A model generated the notes under the pieces. The model was not told the origin of the DNA. It worked only from the letters and a program-made list of their open reading frames with translations, and searched no databases. A program made the translations under genes and the position numbers. Positions 12,434-16,932 of a stretch of DNA of 16,932 bases are shown piece after piece. Positions within the stretch are counted from its first letter, which is position 1. The number at the start of each line of letters is the position of its first letter. The stretch is from Moraxella equi. Its GTDB lineage: Bacteria > Pseudomonadota > Gammaproteobacteria > Pseudomonadales > Moraxellaceae. The DNA lies in contig NZ_MXAP01000039.1 of the NCBI RefSeq assembly GCF_002027555.1, forward strand, positions 1-16,932, read 5' to 3'.

Positions 12434-15067
12434 TTAATACACCTTATTATTTTCGGTCAATTCATTAACTTTTTGCACCACTTGATAGCCTACTTCATCA
12501 TTTATTTCAAAAAATCGTTTGGCACACGCAATTCTAAATTGTTGCTCCCAGTCTAATTTATTGACAGCAACACCATCTTGTACCGATTTTTTGCCTGTAT
12601 TTTTGGTCTCAGCAATAAAATAAACCTGCTCGCCATTTTTATTGATGACAACCGCCCAATCAGGATTATAATTACCGATTGGTGTTGGGATTTTAAACTT
12701 TTTGGGTAATTTAAAATAAAACGCCACTTGCTCATCATAATTCTCACAATCGGTTGCAAACTGATGCTCAGTGGTTGAATCCAAATCCAGCACGCCATTA
12801 TAAATGGTTTTATCCATTTTATTCACATCAAAAGTGTATTGATTGGTATAAATTTGATAAGTCTCAAACAGATTTTGTTCATAGATTTCATCTAATTTTT
12901 GATAATAAATGCCGTTTTTCATCAAATCGTACAGTTCATTATTGATGATTTCTGCCACAATTTCAATAAAGCGTTGTGGGTTATTTTTAATCTCATCAAT
13001 TCTGCCAGATTGCTTTAAAATCTCTACCAGGGTTTGACGAGTTAATCCCGTTTTATTTTGTAATGCCTTTAAAATATCAGGTATGGCAATTTTTTTGTCC
13101 AAATACTGGTAATCAGAATAAACCTCTTCTGCCTGTACACCCATTTCGCTATTTTGAATGAGTCGTGCTTTTTTAATTTCAATTTTTGGTTTGGCAATGA
13201 CTGGCATTTTGTTTAATGCTTGGCTTGCCAATTTAATCAATTCATCACTATCAAATGTAACACGATATTTGGTTTTTTGGCGAACACGCTCCCAAATTTG
13301 TAAAAATAGTGGGTCGGTAAACGCATCAAAACGATAAGTTACCGTGCGTTCATTTTTAGCGTCTTTGATATTAGATTTTTCAAATTTAACACCACAATCA
13401 TCAATATATTCATGCTGTAAACTGCTGGCAAATTGCTCATAACTTTCATTAGGAATCACGGTCAAAATATTAACCTGTTCATCATAAATTCGTTCGCCTT
13501 TTTGATTGACAGGTAAACGAAGTCCACGCCCAATTTCTTGGCGTTTTTTAATGGTAGATGTGGTTTCATTTAAAGTACAAATCTGAAAAACATTGGGATT
13601 ATCCCAACCTTCTTTTAATGCCGAATGACTAAAAATAAATCGCACAGGCTCATCAAGCGACAATAACCGCTCTTTATCTTTCATAATCAATTCATAAGCA
13701 TCATTATCATCTTTGGTTGTGCCGTTACTATTTTTGGCATTGCCTTTTTTGTCTTGGCTAAAATAGCCATTATGTACGCCACTTGCTGATTGTTTGGTTT
13801 CTGATTCATACAATTCTTCAAACCACTCATAAAATTTCCCCAATTCACCTTGGTCATTGGTGCGATAATTTTCCACTTTATCAATAAAAAATAGCGACAA
13901 TACTTTAATGCCTAATGGATTTAACTGCTTTTCACGCTGCAGATGTGCTTTAATTGTGGCGTGAATTTGCTGTTTCATAATATCATCTTTAAGATAATCC
14001 AAATTTACGCCACGGGCAATTTCTATACCATTAGAAAATCTAACTATTTTGTTTTCTAAATCAATGCCTGTAACCATAAACCCTTGATAATTGGGATTTT
14101 GTTTTGATAGTTTATATAAATCATTATTTTTGTCATTGGTTGTTACAGTAACAACTTGTCTTTTTAATTGTTTTTCTCCATTAACATCAATAAGTATTTT
14201 GGCTTTTAATCCACCTTTATTAACGACTTCTTTTAATTCAATAAAAGCATTATTTTTATCCTGCGACACCACAGAATTGACAACAATTTGTTTTACCAAA
14301 TTCTTTTCAAATGCTTGTACAGGATTTAGGCTATATACTTTATTGATAATTTCTTTATGCGTTGCCGAATATCCAATCGTAAATAATGGATTTAAATTAT
14401 CAATGGCATTTTTGCGTTTATCACTGCTGATGTTTTGTGGTTCATCAATAATAATGATTGGGTTTGTTGCTTGAATCAACTCCATTAACACGCCATTTTC
14501 TCGCTGTTGATTGATGATATTACTTTCTTTTTCAAAAGATTGAATATTCATCACCAAAATTTCAATATTTGTACTTGTCGCAAAATGCTTTAATACATTG
14601 GTTTTTTGACCGCTATATTCGCCATAATGATAAATTGGCGAATTAAATTCATCTTTAAAATGGGCTTTTGTGCTATTTAAAGTTTGCAATACACCTTCAC
14701 GAATGGCGACACTTGGCACAACAATGATAAATTTTCGCCAACCATAGCGTTGATAAAGCTCAAAAATAGTATTTAAATAAACAAAAGTTTTGCCCGTACC
14801 TGTTTCCATTTCTACGCTAAAATACAAATTATCCAATTTATCAGAAAATTTATCAGACAAAGAAAGCTGATTTTGCGTTTGGATATTTTTTAAATTATCA
14901 AAAATACCATCTTTGGATAATGATAATTCATTGGCAATCACACGCATACTGTCTTTATCCGACAAGCTAAAATCATCTTGATGATGTGTGATTTCGCCTT
15001 GAAATAAATCCACAATACTATCAATCGCTTGTTTTTGATAGGGTAAATGTTCATATTTGATTTGCAT
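12434..15067 (-). CDS. type III restriction enzyme, Res subunit (877 aa)
   Basis: Res cuts DNA with Mod in an ATP-dependent complex when two unmethylated sites are found. The superfamily 2 helicase motifs are intact: Walker A ETGTGKT (88-94), the DExH-like box DEPQ (208-211), SAT (234-236), LKEGWDNPNVFQ (about 483-494) and QEIGRGLRLP (510-519). The nuclease lies at the C-terminus as a PD-ExK site, with Pro-Asp (802-803) and the Glu820/Lys822 pair in AETKN. No motif is lost, so it looks active. A GTG at 15088 is in frame, but the ATG at 15067 has GGAG eight bases upstream and is preferred. It starts 24 bases after the mod stop, so translation is probably coupled to mod. The gene is clearly AT-rich compared with ddc, a sign of transfer. 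Confidence 0.95.
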   Translation of the reverse strand: MQIKYEHLPYQKQAIDSIVDLFQGEITHHQDDFSLSDKDSMRVIANELSLSKDGIFDNLKNIQTQNQLSLSDKFSDKLDNLYFSVEMETGTGKTFVYLNTIFELYQRYGWRKFIIVVPSVAIREGVLQTLNSTKAHFKDEFNSPIYHYGEYSGQKTNVLKHFATSTNIEILVMNIQSFEKESNIINQQRENGVLMELIQATNPIIIIDEPQNISSDKRKNAIDNLNPLFTIGYSATHKEIINKVYSLNPVQAFEKNLVKQIVVNSVVSQDKNNAFIELKEVVNKGGLKAKILIDVNGEKQLKRQVVTVTTNDKNNDLYKLSKQNPNYQGFMVTGIDLENKIVRFSNGIEIARGVNLDYLKDDIMKQQIHATIKAHLQREKQLNPLGIKVLSLFFIDKVENYRTNDQGELGKFYEWFEELYESETKQSASGVHNGYFSQDKKGNAKNSNGTTKDDNDAYELIMKDKERLLSLDEPVRFIFSHSALKEGWDNPNVFQICTLNETTSTIKKRQEIGRGLRLPVNQKGERIYDEQVNILTVIPNESYEQFASSLQHEYIDDCGVKFEKSNIKDAKNERTVTYRFDAFTDPLFLQIWERVRQKTKYRVTFDSDELIKLASQALNKMPVIAKPKIEIKKARLIQNSEMGVQAEEVYSDYQYLDKKIAIPDILKALQNKTGLTRQTLVEILKQSGRIDEIKNNPQRFIEIVAEIINNELYDLMKNGIYYQKLDEIYEQNLFETYQIYTNQYTFDVNKMDKTIYNGVLDLDSTTEHQFATDCENYDEQVAFYFKLPKKFKIPTPIGNYNPDWAVVINKNGEQVYFIAETKNTGKKSVQDGVAVNKLDWEQQFRIACAKRFFEINDEVGYQVVQKVNELTENNKVY

Positions 15068-15091
15068 TTTTATTACTCCATTATCCACTTA

Positions 15092-16932
15092 TTAAATACT
15101 TTCAAAATTTAGTCCAGCATCTTTAAATTGTAAAATTACATTGGATTTTTCGCTGTCATTTAAAAATGCTTTGTCCAATACAACGGTTTTGGCAGGTTTT
15201 TTGTCAATAATGGCGTTAAATTCATCTTGGGACAATGAATTTAGTACAATGGCGTACGATTTATTTTCACAACTTAGCCAATAAACGCCGCTATCAAATT
15301 TAACATCCGCCGTTAATTTTAATCCCATCTTTAATAGCAATTCATAGACAATATCTATCTCATTGGCATTGTCTTTTAAGGGGTTAATATACATTTCTAA
15401 TTGCTTGGCAATATCGTCATCGTCAATTTGCCACACCTTAAAATTACTATCACTTAATTTAAATACCTTAAATCCTGTATCTAGCATTTTATCAGGATTT
15501 TCGGCTTTGATTTTTGCCCCTGCACGGCGAATGCGTTCTTTGGAAATATCGCTAATGGTTTTAAATCCAGCTTTATAGGCTTCGCTTTTTTCATCGGTTA
15601 ATTCTGGTAATTGCGCCATTATAAATTGACGATTGCCGTTATCTTCTGCGTTTAATTGCATTACAGCGTGGGCGGTGGTTGCCGAACCTGCAAAAAAGTC
15701 TAGGATTAGATCGTCTTTTTTGGTTGTTAAAAATAGAATATTTTTAATTAATTTTACAGGTTTTGGTGTATCAAAATAACTTTCTCCATTAAATAATTTT
15801 CTTAATTCTTGGCTCGCTTCTTGGTTATGTCCAACATCATTATATTTCCAGATAGAAGTTGCTTTTAACCCGTCTTGAACTTCACTCAAAAATCGTTTAA
15901 TTCTTGGAACATTTCCGCCATTTTCCCCAAACCATATACGATTATCAGCAACCATTTCTAAGAATTTACTTTCTGAAACTCGCCAACTTCTACCGCTTGG
16001 CGGATTATGTTTAGTACCATTTGGTGTGGTAATTGTATAAATACCGCTTGGCTGAACATCTTTTCTTAATAAATTATCAGAAGTCCAAACTCCACGCAGG
16101 TCATTATCATAATTTTTGTAGCGTGCATTCATTTCTTCCGTTCTTGGCAATAATGCAATATTTAAAAATTCTGCATTTTTTGCATAACATAAAATATGGT
16201 CGTGATTTTCGGAAAAATATTTAGCATCATTTTGCGGGCTAAATTTTTTCTCCCAAATAATATTAGAAATAAAATTCTCTCCCCCAAATATTTCATCACA
16301 CAACAACTTTAATTGAGCTTGTTCATTATCATCAATACTGATAAATATCACGCCATCATCAGAAAGTAAAGTATGAGCCAAATGCAAACGGGGCAACATC
16401 ATATTGAGCCAATTAGAATGATAATGCCCATTGTCTTTGCTGTTCTTTTTAAAGGATTTTAATAATTCGCCATTGATATTTCTATCGCCTGTGGCAATTT
16501 CATACTCTTTTTTGCTTTGGCTAAAATCATCGTGATAAATAAAGTCATTGCCCGTATTGTAAGGCGGGTCAATGTATATCATTTTGATTTTGCCCGCATA
16601 GGATTTTTGTAATATTTTTAGAGCTTCTAAATTATCACTTTCAATAAAAATATTTTGCGTGGTATCAAAATCCACGCTCTCGGCAGGACAAGGGGTTAAT
16701 GTATTGTTTGTGGGGCGTTGTAGGGCTTGATAGGCGGTTGATTTGCCTACCCAATTTAAGCCGTAGCGTTCGTTTTGGGCAAGGTGGTCGCCCAGTAGGG
16801 TTTTGAGTTTTTCTAGGTCTAGGGTGTTTTCGAAAAATATTTCGGGGAGAATTTGGCGAAGTTTGGTTAATTTTTCACCAAAAAAGTCGGTATTATGGGC
16901 AGTCTTTAGGCTGTTGGTTGGTTGGTTGGTTG
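15092..16932 (-). CDS. mod: type III DNA methyltransferase Mod, 5' end beyond the window, phase-variable (612 codons visible)
   Basis: Mod methylates adenine in a short asymmetric target and gives the system its specificity. The catalytic DPPYNTG (motif IV, visible residues 121-127) precedes the SAM-binding DFFAGSATT (motif I, about 411-419), the beta-class order of type III Mod proteins; the target recognition domain lies between. The frame is open to the window edge, so the first ATG is outside. A GTG at 16675 is internal, because 85 upstream codons in frame read as normal Mod sequence (TDFFGEKLTKLRQILPEIFF, NERYGLNWVGKSTAYQALQ). Those codons begin with Thr-Asn-Gln-Pro repeats encoded by CAAC units. 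Repeat-number change would put the body of the gene in or out of frame with its start. The first ~85 visible codons are GC-richer than the rest, suggesting a mosaic gene. res follows 24 bases later. Confidence 0.95.
   Translation of the reverse strand, partial: TNQPTNSLKTAHNTDFFGEKLTKLRQILPEIFFENTLDLEKLKTLLGDHLAQNERYGLNWVGKSTAYQALQRPTNNTLTPCPAESVDFDTTQNIFIESDNLEALKILQKSYAGKIKMIYIDPPYNTGNDFIYHDDFSQSKKEYEIATGDRNINGELLKSFKKNSKDNGHYHSNWLNMMLPRLHLAHTLLSDDGVIFISIDDNEQAQLKLLCDEIFGGENFISNIIWEKKFSPQNDAKYFSENHDHILCYAKNAEFLNIALLPRTEEMNARYKNYDNDLRGVWTSDNLLRKDVQPSGIYTITTPNGTKHNPPSGRSWRVSESKFLEMVADNRIWFGENGGNVPRIKRFLSEVQDGLKATSIWKYNDVGHNQEASQELRKLFNGESYFDTPKPVKLIKNILFLTTKKDDLILDFFAGSATTAHAVMQLNAEDNGNRQFIMAQLPELTDEKSEAYKAGFKTISDISKERIRRAGAKIKAENPDKMLDTGFKVFKLSDSNFKVWQIDDDDIAKQLEMYINPLKDNANEIDIVYELLLKMGLKLTADVKFDSGVYWLSCENKSYAIVLNSLSQDEFNAIIDKKPAKTVVLDKAFLNDSEKSNVILQFKDAGLNFESI
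16913..16932 (-). repeat. tetranucleotide repeat (CAAC)5 at the visible 5' end of mod
   Basis: Five perfect CAAC units on the minus strand (GTTG on the plus strand) run to the last base of the window and may continue beyond it. They lie inside the mod reading frame, where three units encode Thr-Asn-Gln-Pro. Tetranucleotide tracts of this sort cause slipped-strand phase variation of type III mod genes in Moraxella, Haemophilus and Neisseria; CAAC is, as I recall, the unit reported for Moraxella catarrhalis. Confidence 0.9.

Noticed and set aside
14091..14474. 127-aa ORF on the plus strand opposite res
   Set aside because: Hydrophobic-looking but antisense to the helicase region of an intact res gene; no promoter or ribosome binding site.
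15092..16675. GTG at 16675 as the true start of mod
   Set aside because: The frame is open upstream to the window edge and encodes typical Mod N-terminal sequence joined to the CAAC repeat, so the start lies further upstream.

Overview
The window looks like chromosomal DNA from a gammaproteobacterium of the family Moraxellaceae, most likely a Moraxella. The basis is protein-level resemblance recalled from memory (DapD, a long RecJ, LpxB, a FabR-like TetR regulator, an Acinetobacter-type diaminobutyrate decarboxylase), a moderate-GC host background, and a type III DNA methyltransferase gene that begins in a CAAC repeat tract, as in the phase-variable mod genes of Moraxella catarrhalis. No database search was possible, so the species is not fixed.

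Left part (1-4180, + strand): a small hydrophilic ORF, a serine hydrolase of the monoacylglycerol-lipase/lysophospholipase type, and dapD (lysine and cell-wall precursor synthesis) with a clean terminator. An AT-rich accessory patch follows (about 2200-3330). It carries an uncharacterised gene split in two by a frameshift at an A6 run. queE (7-deazaguanine/queuosine pathway) comes next and converges on recJ across a shared bidirectional terminator.

Middle part (4188-9921): recJ (minus); a 162-residue protein of unknown function with a hydrophobic core; then 475 bases without a gene (6815-7289). That gap holds a terminator, a 124-bp MITE-like element bounded by TA, a Fur-box-like site over a weak promoter, and two further promoters leading to fdxA. 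fdxA (7Fe ferredoxin) and lpxB (lipid A synthesis) follow 34 bases apart. A TetR/FabR-like regulator comes next, with a hairpin in its leader.

Right part (9956-16932): a small XRE regulator (minus) is divergent from a secreted six-cysteine protein. Two near-identical operator-like palindromes sit between them, 33 bp apart. On the minus strand, reading leftwards from the window edge, come mod, res and ddc. mod/res is a type III restriction-modification system. The visible 5' end of mod is five CAAC units encoding Thr-Asn-Gln-Pro, so its translation should switch on and off with repeat number. res and most of mod are AT-rich, while ddc and the first ~85 visible codons of mod have host-like composition, which suggests an acquired or mosaic block next to ddc.

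No rRNA, tRNA, CRISPR array or complete insertion sequence was seen. The strongest leads are the phase-variable mod with res and ddc downstream on the same strand, the operator pair of the XRE/secreted-protein module, the homopolymer frameshift in the accessory gene, and the Fur-like site and promoter stack before fdxA.
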